A stretch of 64,000 nucleotides of DNA from NCBI GenBank assembly GCA_022749755.1, contig CM040448.1, forward strand, positions 14,010,481 to 14,074,480, in the 5' to 3' direction. The notes below the pieces were generated by a model. It saw only the letters and a list, made by a program, of their open reading frames with translations. It did no database searches and was not told the DNA's origin. How positions within the stretch are numbered: the stretch's first letter is position 1; every line of letters begins with the position of its first letter. Positions 26,281 to 39,039 of this stretch are shown piece by piece. Position numbers and translations under genes: made by a program. This stretch comes from Azadirachta indica. Taxonomy: Eukaryota > Streptophyta > Magnoliopsida > Sapindales > Meliaceae.

Positions 26281-26842
26281 CCCTCGACCGACTCACGTGT
26301 CACATTTCCTCTGGACTCAGCCACGCAACCCAATCAATAGATCATGATTATTATTTTTAAGTTTTCAACCAAAACTCCATAAGGACAAAACCGTAATAAC
26401 AAAATTTTCAAGGGCAGCATCGTCAAATAATTCCCAATCATCCCCAAGTCTTCTCCTAGTCTCATTAACTTCTCTTTCTCTGTCATTTGATAAATAATAT
26501 CATAAGCACCTGTTTTCTTCCGACATCTCATGCTCTTCCACATTTATCCTCGGTACTTTCTTCAAATAGTCTTTCTTTTATTCGTGGCCGTCTCGTAATT
26601 TCCCTTAATTTCGATCCCTATCTCACAATACCGCCGCTACATATCTCCGGTAATCTATCCCGTTATCGGTCTCGTTAGGGTTTTTCTTTTTCGTTTTCTT
26701 CAATCACAAATCCTCACATTACTTTTTATTTATCGATACAACAATACTGGGGTTTTGATTCGAATTTAGGTTTCGATTGAGAGAAGTTAGGGTTTCAGTT
26801 AGGATTTTTTTTGTAATTTGGGGATTCAAGAAATTTACATTG
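26281..26842 (+). promoter_or_regulatory. Promoter and 5' leader of the Arg/Asp-rich gene
   Basis: A G-box CACGTG is at 26,294-26,299. TTAGGGTTT (the reverse of a telo-box) is at 26,675-26,683 and again near 26,786. Such telo-box motifs sit close to the start in many plant housekeeping genes. An in-frame upstream ATG at 26,777 exists, but the conserved-looking N-terminus begins at 26,843. The exact transcription start is not visible. Confidence 0.45.
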
Positions 26843-29800
26843 ATGACGAGAAGTTCAAGGCACAAATCGAGCAAGCACAGTTCGAGAGATGCTAGGGATT
26901 ACTCAGATTCGGATAAGGACTCGAGCATGAAAGACCGGAAAGGGAAAGACGATAGCAGTAGTGTTAGGGTTTCGAAGGAGTCGGGCTCGGGAAGCGAGAA
27001 GCGGAAGCTGGATTCAAAGGATAGTAAGAAGGTATTTGGCTCGGGAAATGGTGAGTATGCCGAGGAGTATAATACTTCTTCGAAGAGAAGGAAAGACCGG
27101 ACTGCAGATGACGGCATGAGTGACCGGTGGAATGGCGGTGAGGACGAAAGAATTGAAAGTTCGAGGAAATCAAAAGGTTCAAGTGAGTCGAAGAGTAAGA
27201 GAAGAGATGATAGCGAGGAGCAGCGGTCGAAGAGTGAGGGGAAGCACAGGGAATCTAGTCGAAAAGAGAGTAGGGAAGTGGAAAGAGAGAGGGAGAGAGA
27301 AAGGAAGGGAAGAGAAGGCAAAAATGAGAGTTTTGTCGAGAGTGAAGAACATAGTCGCGGTGGGGTCTCCGTGAAGGAATCTTCGGTAAACGAAAAAGCT
27401 GGTAAGGTCACTTGTAAGTGGGAAGCGTGTATGAAGTTGTGTTTTCTTTCTATGTGTATTAAAGCTGATACTAATTGACTTATTTTAGAACTTAGTGTAT
27501 TTGGGTTGCTCTGATTATTTGCCAACGGAGGGTCCAGTGATACGAAATGGCTAATGTGGCTTGCTCCTATAACCAATGGAATGTTGATCATTTATCTAGT
27601 TAGTTGTAGGTGAAATTTTTTGGTCTGGGGACGCGGCACTTCGTTTTTCTTTTTGCAAAGGGCTTAATTTTCAAAGATTCAATTATGTCTAGTTGTGTTG
27701 GTTGCTTGAAGGGGTATTATATGCGTACAAAGTTTTGTTATATAAATGTTTAGAAGAGGTAGAAGTCCTCGACTCTAGAGCTTCTATACTATAATGTTTG
27801 AATAGAATCAGTTTTGTTAATAATATTCTCTCTAAAAAGGAGGAAAAAGAAAAAGATTGATAAAATGGCTACTAGCCCTGTGATTGTAATTTGGATTGCT
27901 TATTATACATTGGCTAAAATATAATGAATATTATATTTTCATTACATTTTTGGTTGACTTTACAACTGATACATGTACAGTTACCCAGTTTAGATTTTCT
28001 ATTTGGCCAAGAATTGTTTAGTTTGTGCTTTGATCATGTATTTTCATTCTTCGGGCATAGGAGATTTTAGAATAACGCAAAGGTTACATTTACTGCAAAT
28101 ATAAAAATGAGTGGTGAGACTTGCCTCACTTCTAATTTATTATTAACTCCTGCCTCTATTGATTTGGAAATCTAAATCACCCCCTAGAACTTGCTTTTCT
28201 TGTTTTAAGTTTCCTTAAACCCTATGGTAATTCTTATTCATTATTGGAAGTTTAAAGTGTTTAAACATTTTTCTTATATTTGTATGGTCTGGTAGTAGTC
28301 CCTAGTTTATAATTTGAGAACATAGATAGGTCAAGTGGTAGAACAAGTGTTTTAATTTCATAGAAATGTTTTTTTTGTAGCTATGTTGGGTCCAGTAGTA
28401 GTCCCTAGTTTAGAATTACTAAGTATCAGAAATTGATGTGTGATAGATTGCATTTGAGGAGAAATGTGAAATTTCTAATTTTACGATGAAGGGTACATCT
28501 GAGGTATACAAATTTGGGTTGTGAAGGTGAAGTTTATATTTTTTCCATCTGTACTTGTAATTTCTGCATGAGCTGGTACGTGACTATTTTGCTTGGATAA
28601 CAAAGAGTTTGTGAGGATTAATTCATAGTTACCAGCTGCACAAGTTGCTGCCTTGTTGTGTAAAATCGAGGAACTAGAAATGCGTGATATGTTTTGATCT
28701 GGAGAGTATGATTCTATAAATAATCTGAAATGCAATATTGCCGTCTGGATCTAATAGCTTGTCGGATTCAAGTCCTTTTGTGCTCTTCAAGAGTTTCAGG
28801 TTGTCTTTGGTTGCTATTTGTATTGGATATTCCAATTAGATTGATTATATTGATTTTTGTATTCCGTTTGTTGTTAGGGAGGTAATAGCAAAGTTGCTGC
28901 ATGAGGTGGTTGATTATATGATCAAAATTGATGTCTAAAACTAAGGGTTCGCACTCGAAATGGAAAATTTTCTGTTAAAACCTGCATGTTGACATTTCTC
29001 ATTCTGTCATGTACTATATTGGCTCATTACAAAATGAGCTTGGGAGAGTGCAAGAATTGGATGCTAGAAGGAGAAGTGAACTTGAGAAATGTAGAGAATA
29101 ATCTATTTTGTAGGTGCAGAGAGAATTGCCAATAGGCAATTTACCATTAAGTTGGATTTGAGTAGAAACACATGAATTATCTAGTCAATTCTGGGAAAAC
29201 TGAGATTGTTAAAGACCTTGAATCACTAATAAATCATTGTTTGCAACATATAAGCAAGTTTTATCTGGATGATCTTATTTGACTTTGCATCTATGACAAC
29301 TTCTTGTAGGAAATGTACACGTAAAGCATAGTCTTAATAAGTTTGTCAAATTTTATCTTTAGGAGCCATGTGGACAGTTTTTGGTGTGGCATCCATTTTA
29401 CCTCAGTCAAGGTAAAAAAATAAATGCACTGGGAAAAAAAATACTTCGACTACTGTAGAAACAATAAAATGGCTTGATGTGATTGTTCGGCTGTTTTGAG
29501 GAATTAGTGGCATTAGGCCACATGGCTACCCTTGGTTGTCTGAGCTGTCGTAAATCAATTGGTAACATTGATGCGGCAACTTCAAAGTCTCATGCTGATA
29601 TATTGTATATGGAAGTTTAAGTGGTTAGATCAATCTACTTAACATTATTTTGAATACTGAATGGTAAGATCTGTTTGTTTCTTTTTTCTACCTGATGAAT
29701 ATAATAAAGAATCAGTTTGATTTGTTCTTTGGATATGACACCTTATGGTATATATTCATGGGTATAATTGTGTTGCTTATCTACTGTACTTTTGTTTTTC

Positions 29801-32800
29801 ATTGTGTATGCTACAACAGCTTCTGGGATCCAATTAAGGACAGTATGTCCAATTTCGGTTATGTAGTTGGAGCAACCAATATTCGCTCTATCTATTTGCT
29901 TTGATTGATTGAAATATACTTGAGTGAGACAACAAGGGGCTTGTTCAGTCAATTGCTGTATGGAAGAAAGGATCGTCTATGAGAAAGTTTTCTTTCTAAT
30001 ATGCCATGTTAAACTTTCTTTTCTTGTTGCAGAGTTTGATGCACTTGATCAGTTGCCTAGTCCTGAATCAGAGAACCAGCTTGAGAGACGAGTTAGGAGA
30101 AAGAGGGATAGTTTGGGTGATGGGGATAAATATGAGGACGATATTGGAGGCATCAATGATAGACGGAGGGATGATGTTACCAATGATGGAAGGCAGAAAG
30201 AGGAGAAGCGTAGAGATGACAGATATAGAGATAAGTATCGGGAAGATGTAGACAGGGACAGCAGGCAGCGAGATGAATTCCCTGGTAGAGACCATACTAG
30301 TAGGTATGAGGATAAGCACTCAAGGGATGAAAAAGATGCTTCAGAAACTAGACAGAAGAAATCTAAGCTTCTGGACAGTGATCGTGATCGAGAGCATGAA
30401 AATGATCATGATCGTGACTTTGATCTTGGCCGGGACTGGGACCGGGATCATGTTCATGACCGTGGTCGTGATCGTGAGAGTAACCGTGATCGTGAGCGTA
30501 ACCGTGATCGTGATGTAGATCGTGAATGGGATCGGGAACGGAATCGTGAACTAGATCGAGATCGAGACAGGGACCGTCGTGACCGTGATCAAGAGCGGGA
30601 CCGAGAAAGAGACCTAGAGCAGGACCGAATCCGTGATCGTGACCGAGGTCGCAATCTTGACCACGATCGTGACAGAGATATTGACAACGATGGTTCACAC
30701 CTTGATGATCGGAGTGTTAAATACAAAGATGGCAGGGGAAGGAAGAGATCCCCTGATGAGCGTGATGATTGCACTGATACTAAACCTAGAGGAATCAAAG
30801 CGCATTATTCTGATCTGGAAAATAAATCTTTGAGCAGTATAAGAGTTGAGGCAGATGCAGATAGGGGAAGGTCTCAGTCATGTCAGGCCTATGTAGATTC
30901 TACTGTAAGTAGCAACAGACGGAGGACTTCTCCCAGCACCAGTTCACATGGTGGCATGGATGAGTGCCGGTATCTCTTTGCATTCTTTATGTTTTAATTT
31001 GACCGAAGAGTATAGTTGAATTGGCATGTCAATTGATCGTATTCTCAAATCATTTGCTTTTTGAGTTATTTCATCAGTGAGCATTTGTAATGTGTATATT
31101 TTCTATTGTTTTTTGAATTTGGCGGTGACTTGGAATAACAATATTTTCTTTTTAAAATGGGCTACAGACGTTTAAAGCAGGAAGAAATGAAATACAGAGA
31201 TTCTGTTACAGAACAAAGGTCAAAGGCGATCTCGTCAAAGGAGGTAACTGTTCTTTCAGTGGCATCGGAGAGAGGTTCTAAGTATAGATCAGTGGAAAGA
31301 GGCACTAAAATGGATGATGGCCATGTAGCAGAGTTATCAGTTGAGAGATCTTCTAGTTCAAAAGCTTCACCCATGGGCTTGGCAGAAAGATCCCCTTCTT
31401 CAACTAGTCATGATCGTAGATACATGAACAGAACTGTTACTTGTAGGAGTCTTGACATTGAAGAAACTGGATGGAGGAGCAGTATTGGACCTAGGGAATT
31501 GTCTAATGAGGACAGGCTAAGTCGGGACTTACCTTTGGAGAAACCTCCAGTGGACGAGTCTTCCCAAACGGATCTATTATATTACAATAGAACTAGTCAG
31601 AGCAATTCCTCTTCTTCATTGCCACCTCCATCTGCTTTCAGGGCTGGGGTTGGTAGCCCTTCTTTTATGGGTTCAATGGAAGAAGATGGTAGGGTTAGCA
31701 TTGGTGCCCGTTACAGGAGGAGTGGTGATCCCAACATGGGAAGAGGACAAGGAAATGTTTGGAGGGGTACTGCAAACTGGTCCTCTCCAGTACCAAATGG
31801 ATTCATGCATTTCCAACATGGGCTACCTCATGGAGGTTATCCGGCCATGATGTCACAGTTCCCTTCTTCATCTCTATTTACTGTCAGGCCCCCAATGGAA
31901 ATGAATCACTCCGGAATTCCTTATCATATGCATGACGCTGACAGATTTGCTGGTCATTTGCGTCCTCTTGGGTGGCAAAATATGATGGATGGATCAGGAC
32001 CTCCTCACCTGCATGGATGGGATGGCAATAATGGTGGTTTTAGGGATGAACCACACATGTATCGAGGGGCTGAGTGGGACCAGAATAGGCACCCGATGAA
32101 TGGACGAGGATGGGAAACCGGTACAGACATGTGGAAGGGAGAAAATGGTGATGTGAATGTGGACTTGCCTCCAGCATCCCAGAAAGAGGATCATCCTATG
32201 CAGGCACCTTTAGAGGATGTTTTGGCTGGGAAGATGGGTCAACAGACTCCTTATGAAAGTAATCAGGGGGTTGACGAAAAAGACAGCGAAACAGGACACA
32301 TCAGTACTACAAAAGAATCAGTGGAAATTTCACCCAAAACTGCCCATGAAGAGACACCTGATCCTTCTAAAATTTCTAGTGAGGATAATTTTGCTCGCCA
32401 TTGTCGTTCTTATCTTTCTAAGCTTGATATTTCATTGGAACTTGCTGGTTCAGAGTTGTATGACCAGTGCATGAATGAACTTGACATGCAAATTGTTGAT
32501 GAAGAAACTACTATACTAGTCAATTTGAAGGTATGGTATCCAAGGCAGCTTTGTTTATCTCTCACTTTACACAATTGAATTATTTTATACCTGTCTGTTG
32601 TATAATTGTGGTGCTTTTTTACTGTGGTAGGATGGTGGAAGAGCAGTTCCAAAATGTTCCAAAACCTTGTTAAGTACCCCGCTTTTCCCTATGGCAAACA
32701 GTTCTATTTTTCAGGTAATTTTATGGTAAACTAGCAATTTCGGAATTGTAGATCAACTATGAGCATATGTGTGTATATATAGGCTGCATGCATTGTTTGA

Positions 32801-34085
32801 GAGTGTTTACAAGGAATACAACATAACATTGCAGTCTCTTCATTTTTTAGCCCAAATTGGTGTTTGTTTCTTGGTGATGAATAACTGAAAGATGCTTGAT
32901 TCGTTAGGATCTATTCTTGCTAGTGCTTGAGGTCAAGCAGTCTACTTTCAACTTCACCAAATGTGTTATTGTGTTCTTGTATGGAAGGGGGTGTTGCTTA
33001 TGTGGTTGTCATTGTTGTTACTTTAAAGGACTCATTTTGCTGCTTTGAATTCCATGTTTTAATTGTGGTTGGCGGACTAGGATTTTTTCATGCTTCGTTA
33101 CAAAATAACAAAGTGGTGAACTCGTAGCTGGGATAAAATCATAAAAGAAGTCTGGCTAGGCCAGACATGCCACTTTTAGCTATTCAACTCTTCTGGAACA
33201 CATTTCATGTGTCACTAATAGTATCATTACGGCCTGACTTTTGAATAAGCTTTCAATGTTAAGATGTGGAGAGTTTTATTTTGAGCCCGGACCTGGCCAT
33301 GTTTATTCTGTTTTCTAGTTTAGCACCTAGCATTTTAAAATGCTGCTTCTATTTTTCTTTTTGCTTACATTGTCATTTCTCATGTGCAGATAGCCATGGA
33401 GAACTACAAGAAACAGATACAGATAAGTGGCTTGCCAATTATGAATGGTGGGACATTAGACTTCACATTGGCATTTAATCTTGAGAATGTAAAGCAGGGG
33501 TCTCTTTCCAATGCAGAGAAATCAGAGGAGTTAGTCTTGGCTTCTGATGCAGAAATGACAAATGCTCCAAATTTAAGTTCAGATCAAGAGAAATCTGAAG
33601 CTGTTTCACATGCAGATGGTCAGGAGACACTAGGGGATCTAGTTTCAACTTCTCACTCGGTGCAAGATGACATTCCTACCCCTCAGCCGAATTTGGAAGT
33701 GTGCGATGAAGATTCTATTCCTAAGAGCTCAGAGGAACCAATACCAGCTCTTAATGGGAATAAGATGGATGGGACAGTTTCTGAGCTAGTGATCATGGAG
33801 CGTACATATGGTGATCACCCGCCATCTCTTGATAATGCATCACAGGATGCAGCCGGTATGCCAATTGATGGTGGCAATGTCGATGAGATAAGCAACACCA
33901 AAAGCAATAAATTTGTCCATGACGGAGATGGAGAGGAAAAGCAGGTGTTTGTTGATGCAGCAACTGTTGGTACTTTATTTTTTTCGGATGGTTCTCCAAA
34001 ACTATCTGGGGCTTTGATGCCTGGTTCAAATGAGTCTGAGTCGGTAATTATAAGTCGGATACATTCTCCTGAAAGTACACATTGA
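26843..34085 (+). CDS. Large Arg/Asp/Ser-rich nuclear-type protein (At5g53440-like)
   Basis: Predicted 1,212 aa from five exons: 26,843-27,401; 30,033-30,969; 31,168-32,530; 32,631-32,714; 33,390-34,085 (3,639 nt, all GT-AG). Intron 1 is 2.6 kb. The protein starts MTRSSRHKSSKHSSRDARDY and exon 1 is Ser/Lys/Arg/Glu-rich. Residues ~299-410 are a long run of alternating Arg and Asp dipeptides (DRDRDRDRR type), as in U1-70K-like splicing proteins. The middle (~500-950) is Gly/Met/Trp/His/Pro-rich. The end is acidic. No globular domain is recognised. The neighbour is the PAP14-like gene, as I recall for Arabidopsis At5g53440/At5g53450. A nuclear RNA-processing role is an inference from composition only. 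A piece of the last exon is duplicated at 37,072-37,215. Confidence 0.85.
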
Positions 34086-34119
34086 GACAATTTCTATAAC
34101 CATGTTCCTTCAGTGCATT

Positions 34120-34893
34120 TTTCTTTTTTTTTGGTTAATCTGTTGCTTTTTTTTTTTTAATTTCATTTTATGATGAAATAAAAGAAAATCTACTCTTTTT
34201 TAGAGACTTGGGTGAGGGTTGTGCAGAGCATGATATGTGTTTGTATTGCGCTCATATTTTTCTTTCTACTTTCTTCCGGCGGTATCAAATGAGAGAATTT
34301 TCTTTCCTTGTTGGGTTCTTCATTGACTTTTTATCTCAGTAAATATTAGGTGTGTTTTCTTTTTACACACATAAATGGCCTGTATCTAAATACAATATAT
34401 GTGCTAGTTTACTGTTTCGATGTTTGTTTTCATTTTTGTGGTGCAGGAATTTTGTCGCCTAGGTTGAACTAAAACTAAAATCAAATTGTACTTCTATGTA
34501 CGTGTATGCATAAATCCACATGCATCGTAAAGAGTCGTATGTCTACTGATTAATCATGTGTATGATGAGTAGGTTTATTTTATACTTTGAATATTAGTTT
34601 TTTATAAATTAATTTAATAAATTTTAGAAATTATTTTTTAATTCATGCACCCTTACAAGTGTCGAATAGTCAATAAAATCTCATGAATCTAAGTGTATTT
34701 TTTAAGTAAAATTTCATGTTTTTTTATTTTAAGTAAAAAAAAATTGAAATTTATTGAAATTAGAAAAAATTATTTATATGGTTAATGATATTGTTGTTTA
34801 TATTTGTAAATGAAAATTTCACTTGTCCAGACAAAAAAGTGTTTACGGCAGGTATTTTTTTAAAGATTTGTCTGCTCAACTAAAATTAAAATA
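34120..34893 (+). repeat. 3' flank copy A (original copy next to the gene)
   Basis: This is the 3' UTR and flank of the Arg/Asp-rich gene. It serves as the reference for copies B, C and D. Diagnostic stretches are GAAATAAAAGAAAATCTACT, AGGGTTGTGCAGAGCATGAT, GTATCAAATGAGAGAATTTT, TTAATAAATTTTAGAAATTA and ATATGGTTAATGATATTGTT. Each is found again, with substitutions, in at least two of the other copies. Confidence 0.8.
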
Positions 34894-36124
34894 GCAAAAA
34901 TGTTTATTACCCTTTAAAGTTTGAATTAATTACTTTTTTTTTTTTAAGGTTTGAGAAATGTCTATTATCTCTTTATTTTTATTTTTATTTTTTTTAATTT
35001 TGCTCTTATTTAAACTAGTTTGAACTGTCAAATTGAACCAAATCTAAACTAACAAATTGAAATATATTTGAATCACCAAATCAAACTATTATTTTAAAAT
35101 TCAAATATATATAATAATTTATAATTTTTAGTTTAAAATAATTTAAATTTAATATTAAAATTACATATATATAATTTATATTATTCACTAATTGTTAAAC
35201 AATAACAATTATATATAGAAGTTAAATTTGTTTTAAAAATTTTATAAAATTTTTGTAAAAAATAAGTATATTTATAATCAAATTAATATTATAAGAACTT
35301 AAAAATTAAAAATAATAAAAATTATATGTAAAAACTAAATTTATTTTTGAAACTTTTAATTATTTTTTTAATTATAAATTTTTTTATAATTTTCTAATAA
35401 TTATAATTTTTTTATTATTTGTAATTAAATAATAATTTTTAATAATTTTATTTTTTAATTTAGAAATAATTCTTTATAATTTCTAAAATTATAGTTAAAA
35501 ACAATTATAAAAAATTATTTCTAAATTAAAATTATAAAAAAAATTATTTTAAGTTACAATTATAATTAAAAATTATTTTTAAGTTAAAATTATTCTAAAA
35601 TTAATAGATAAATCATGTTTAAAATAAGCTAATAATTAAAATTACATAGGATAATTTTAATTATTAAATTTGAATTATTTCTAACAAATATATTTATATA
35701 TAAATAATTTATTTTTTAAAAAATTAATTTTAAAAGTTTTAAAAAAGATATATAATTTTTACATATAATTATTATTATTAAAATTTTAAATTCTTACAAT
35801 ATCGATTTGATTATAAATATACTTATTTTTTTAAAAAAATTAAAATGTCAAAAAGTATATTTAAAATTTTAATATAATTGCTATTATTTAACAATTAGTT
35901 AATAATATAAATTATATATACTTAATTTTAATTATTAAATTTAATTATTTTAAACTAAAAAATTACGAATTATCATATATATATATATATTTTTCAATTT
36001 AACCGGTTTATATAGGGGCAAAGTTGGAAGAAAAATAAAAATAGGGAAGTAATAGGCATTTTTCAAAGTTTAGAGAAGAAATAGATAGTTAGCTTATACC
36101 TCATGGGGTAATGGGCATTTTCCC
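34894..36124. mobile_element. Foldback / long-TIR DNA element, ~1.23 kb, copy 1
   Basis: The right end, read in reverse complement, is GGGAAAATGCCCATTACCCC. The left end reads GCAAAAATGTTTATTACCCT. After these termini a second matching block follows on both sides (AGAAATGTCTATTATCTC on the left; the complement of the stretch around 36,050 on the right). The AT-rich interior (about 35,080-35,990) is itself a long inverted repeat, with AATTGTTAAACAATAACAATTATAT opposite ATAATTGCTATTATTTAACAATTAG, each copy quoted only in part. No transposase frame is seen. This fits a Mutator-like or foldback non-autonomous element. The ends are placed by eye, and no clear target duplication was found. Confidence 0.65.
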
Positions 36125-36268
36125 ACTAAGAAAAATTGCTATTTATTTCAAATTATATTAATAAAACCTAAAATGGAGTATTTTGAAAGATATAAAGGGA
36201 TTTGGGGTATTAGACAAAACTGAGTTGGGTTTTGACTATTTTCGATCTACGGTCTTATGCCTGTTAAC

Positions 36269-36555
36269 TTCGAACACCGCCTCCAACAAGAAGAAGCTCA
36301 ATCTCAGTTCCAACAGAAGCAAGATCCACCATCATCTCGATCTTACTATAATACCTGTAAGCTATTAAAATCAGCTGCAAAGTTAATAATGAGACAAAAT
36401 AAACAGCGGCAATGAACCCCTACTTTTTTGACTCATTATTAATTTTGCTGCTGATTTTAGTAGCTTACAGACACTATAGCAAGATCGAGATGACGGTGGA
36501 TCTTACTCCTGTTGGACCAAGATCGAGCTTTTTCTTGCTAGAGGCGGTTTGCGAA
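36269..36555. repeat. Long imperfect hairpin, ~128 bp arms
   Basis: The left arm (36,269-36,397) and the reverse complement of the right arm (36,426-36,555) align without gaps over most of their length, at roughly 85% by eye. Examples are TCCACCATCATCTCGATCTT against TCCACCGTCATCTCGATCTT, and CTGTAAGCTATTAAAATCAG against CTGTAAGCTACTAAAATCAG. The loop is about 28 bp. The arms are not simple AT sequence, unlike the neighbouring foldback element. This could be an inverted gene fragment, a small MITE, or a source of small RNA. Confidence 0.8.
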
Positions 36556-36756
36556 ATTAATGGGATCGGTCTTCCTGGCCGTGGAGCAGGAACCTAAACC
36601 TAATTGGTGGAAATATCTTGTGGACAGTTTCACCTTAACATTATCAAGGTTATATTACAATTATTCGTAGTTTGCCGTAGGTCTCATTCAAGTGTGCTTC
36701 AAGGATTACTTCGTGTAGGTAATTTCTATGTATATAACATTTTCGTAACTTTGAAT

Positions 36757-37071
36757 TAGAGCTGGGTATGGTTCGAGTCGGTTCAGGTTTTTAAAAAATC
36801 GGACAAAAAACGAATATTCTGAATTTTAAAATTTTGAGACTGGACTGGACCAAATAGAAAGAAAAAATTGGATCGTATCGGACCGATTACATATTAGAAT
36901 CAGATTAAAATCAGGTTAATCAGTTTAGTTTTTACGTCGATTCGATTTTTGGATAAATTTATTATTTTTTAAAAAAATTTTCAATATATCAAACGACGTC
37001 GTTTTATGAAAATACAGTAAAATAACATCATTTAATTTCGATTCGAATTCGGTTCGGTTGTTTTGCCCACC
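36757..37071. mobile_element. hAT-like MITE (a), partial
   Basis: It begins TAGAGCTGGGTATGGTTCGA and ends GTTTTGCCCACC, the ends of the GGGTGGGCA/TGCCCACCC family seen six more times in this window. The interior has the family's alternating TCGG/CCGA words and AAACGACGTCGTTTTA. At 315 bp it is shorter than the ~430-450 bp members. It stops directly at the first base of 3' flank copy B, so its right end is probably truncated by that rearrangement. Confidence 0.7.
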
Positions 37072-37930
37072 GGAATAAGATGGATGGGACAGTTTTTGAG
37101 ATAGTGATCTTGGAGGTTACATATGATGATCACCTGCCATATCTTAATAATGCATCACAGGATGTAGCCAATACGCCAACTGATGGTGGCAATGTTGATG
37201 AGATAAGCAATTAGCCTTTTTTGAGAATTGGGGTTAGGGTTGTGCAGAGCATGATTCATGTTTGTATTGTGCTCTTATTCTTCTTCTTACTTTCTTCTAG
37301 CAGCATCAAATGAGAGAATTTTCTTTCCTTGTTAGGTCCTTCACTGGCATTTTAGCTCAGCAAATATCAGGTGTGCGTTTCCTTTTTGCGCATAGAAATC
37401 ACCTGTATCTAAACACATTATATGTGGCAGTTTACTATTTCGATGTTCGTTTTCATTTTTATGGTGGAGGATTTTTGTCACCTAGATTAAGCTAAAACTA
37501 AAATCAAATTGTACTTTTATGTACATGTATGCATACTTACATACATCATGACCTCGCAGAATTTCTACTACGTGCATCTTAAATAGTCGTATTCCTGTTG
37601 ATTAATCATGTGTATGATGAGTATGTTTATTTTATAGTCTGAACATTACTTTTTTATAAATTAATTTAATAAATTTTAGAAATTATTTTTTATTTCATGC
37701 ACCTTTACAAGTGTCGAATATTCAATAAAATACCATGAATCAAGTGTACTTTTCAAGTAAAATCCCATGTTTTTTTTTTTTCAAGTAAAAAAAATTGAAA
37801 TTAGAAAAAATAATTTATATGGTTAATGACATTGTTGTTTATATTTGTGAATGAAAATTACACCTGCTCAGAAAAAAAAGTGTTTACGGTGAATTTTCTT
37901 TAAAAGATTTGTCTGCCTAACTAAAATTAA
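37072..37930 (+). pseudogene. 3' flank copy B with a fragment of the last exon
   Basis: 37,072-37,215 repeats part of the last exon of the Arg/Asp-rich gene (original about 33,760-33,900). It keeps GGAATAAGATGGATGGGACAG and AATGCATCACAGGATG with several substitutions. The copy then skips about 290 bp, including the original stop codon, and continues with the 3' flank (AGGGTTGTGCAGAGCATGAT and onward). It has no start codon or promoter of its own. It is about 3.3 kb from the parent sequence and is continuous with a second, truncated foldback element, so the duplication post-dates insertion of that element. Confidence 0.8.
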
Positions 37931-38872
37931 AAAATGTCCATTACTCCCTAAAGTTTGAACTGATTACTTATTTTTATTTTTCTTTTGATTTTATCCTTAT
38001 CTAAACTAGTTTGAACTGTGAAATTAAGTCAAATCTAAACTAGCAAATTGAACCATACTTGAATCACCAAATCAAACCATTATTTTGAAATTCAAATATA
38101 TATATATATATAATAGTTTATAATTTTTAGTTTAAAATAATTGAAATTTAATATTAAAATTACATATGTATAATTTATATTATTAACTAATTGTTAAACA
38201 ATAATAATTATATATAGATGTTAAATTTGTTTTTTTAAAAATTTTACAAATTTTTTTTTAAGAAATAAGTATATTTATAATCAAATTCATATTATAAGAA
38301 TTTAGAAATTAAATAATAAAAATTATATGTAAAAACTAAATTTATATTTTTGAAACTTTTAAAATTATTTTTTTAATTATAAAATTTTTAATAATTTTCT
38401 AATAATTATAATTTTTTATTATTGTAATTATATAATAATTTTTTAATAATTATATTTTATAATTATAATTTTAATTTAGAAATAATTTTTTATAATTTCT
38501 AAAATTATAATTAGAAGCAATTATAAAAAATTATTTCTAAATTAAAATTACAATTAAAAATTATTTTAAGTTAAAATTATAATTAAATTTATTTTTAAGT
38601 TAAAATTATTCTAAAATTAATAGATAAATCATGTTTAAAATAAGTTAATAATTAAAATTATATAGGATAATTTTAATTATTAAATTTAAATTATTTCTAA
38701 AAAATATATTTATATATAAAAACAATATATTTTTTTAAAAAATTAATTTTAAAAGTTTTAAAAAATGTATATAATTTTTACATATAATTATTATTATTAA
38801 ATTTTTAAATTCTTATAATATCAATTTGATTATAAATATACTTATTTTTTAAAAAAATTTAAAATTTCATCT
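37931..38872. mobile_element. Foldback element, copy 2, right end missing
   Basis: This continues copy B in the same order as the element at 34,894-36,124: AAAATGTCCATTACTCCCTA, AACTAGTTTGAACTGT, the AT-rich left arm, then the right arm as far as TATAAATATACTTATTTTTT. It stops about 250 bp before the terminal repeat expected at the right end. It is a passenger in the segmental duplication, not an independent insertion. Confidence 0.7.
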
Positions 38873-39039
38873 GTGTAATGCTAGTTAGCTCTTACCGTGT
38901 GTCCAGCCTAATTGTTTATATAATATGAAAAAATTAAACAATGATAAGGTAAGGGACCAAAAAGAAAAGGCAATAGAATGGTCATGCATAGAACCAAAAA
39001 TTCAAACATACAGACACCTTTCTATCCAAACAGCAGATG

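Noticed and set aside
26899..27591. 230-codon minus-strand frame rich in Ser/Leu/Phe
   Set aside because: Antisense to the Ser/Lys/Arg-rich first exon of the large gene; composition is the expected mirror image.
29695..29904. Hydrophobic 69-codon frame in intron 1 of the Arg/Asp-rich gene
   Set aside because: Intronic, AT-driven hydrophobic composition, no splice signals supporting an exon.
30370..30700. Regular short repeats that could be mistaken for a repeat array of the CRISPR type
   Set aside because: Hexamer repeats are in frame inside a eukaryotic exon and encode Arg-Asp dipeptides; no spacers.
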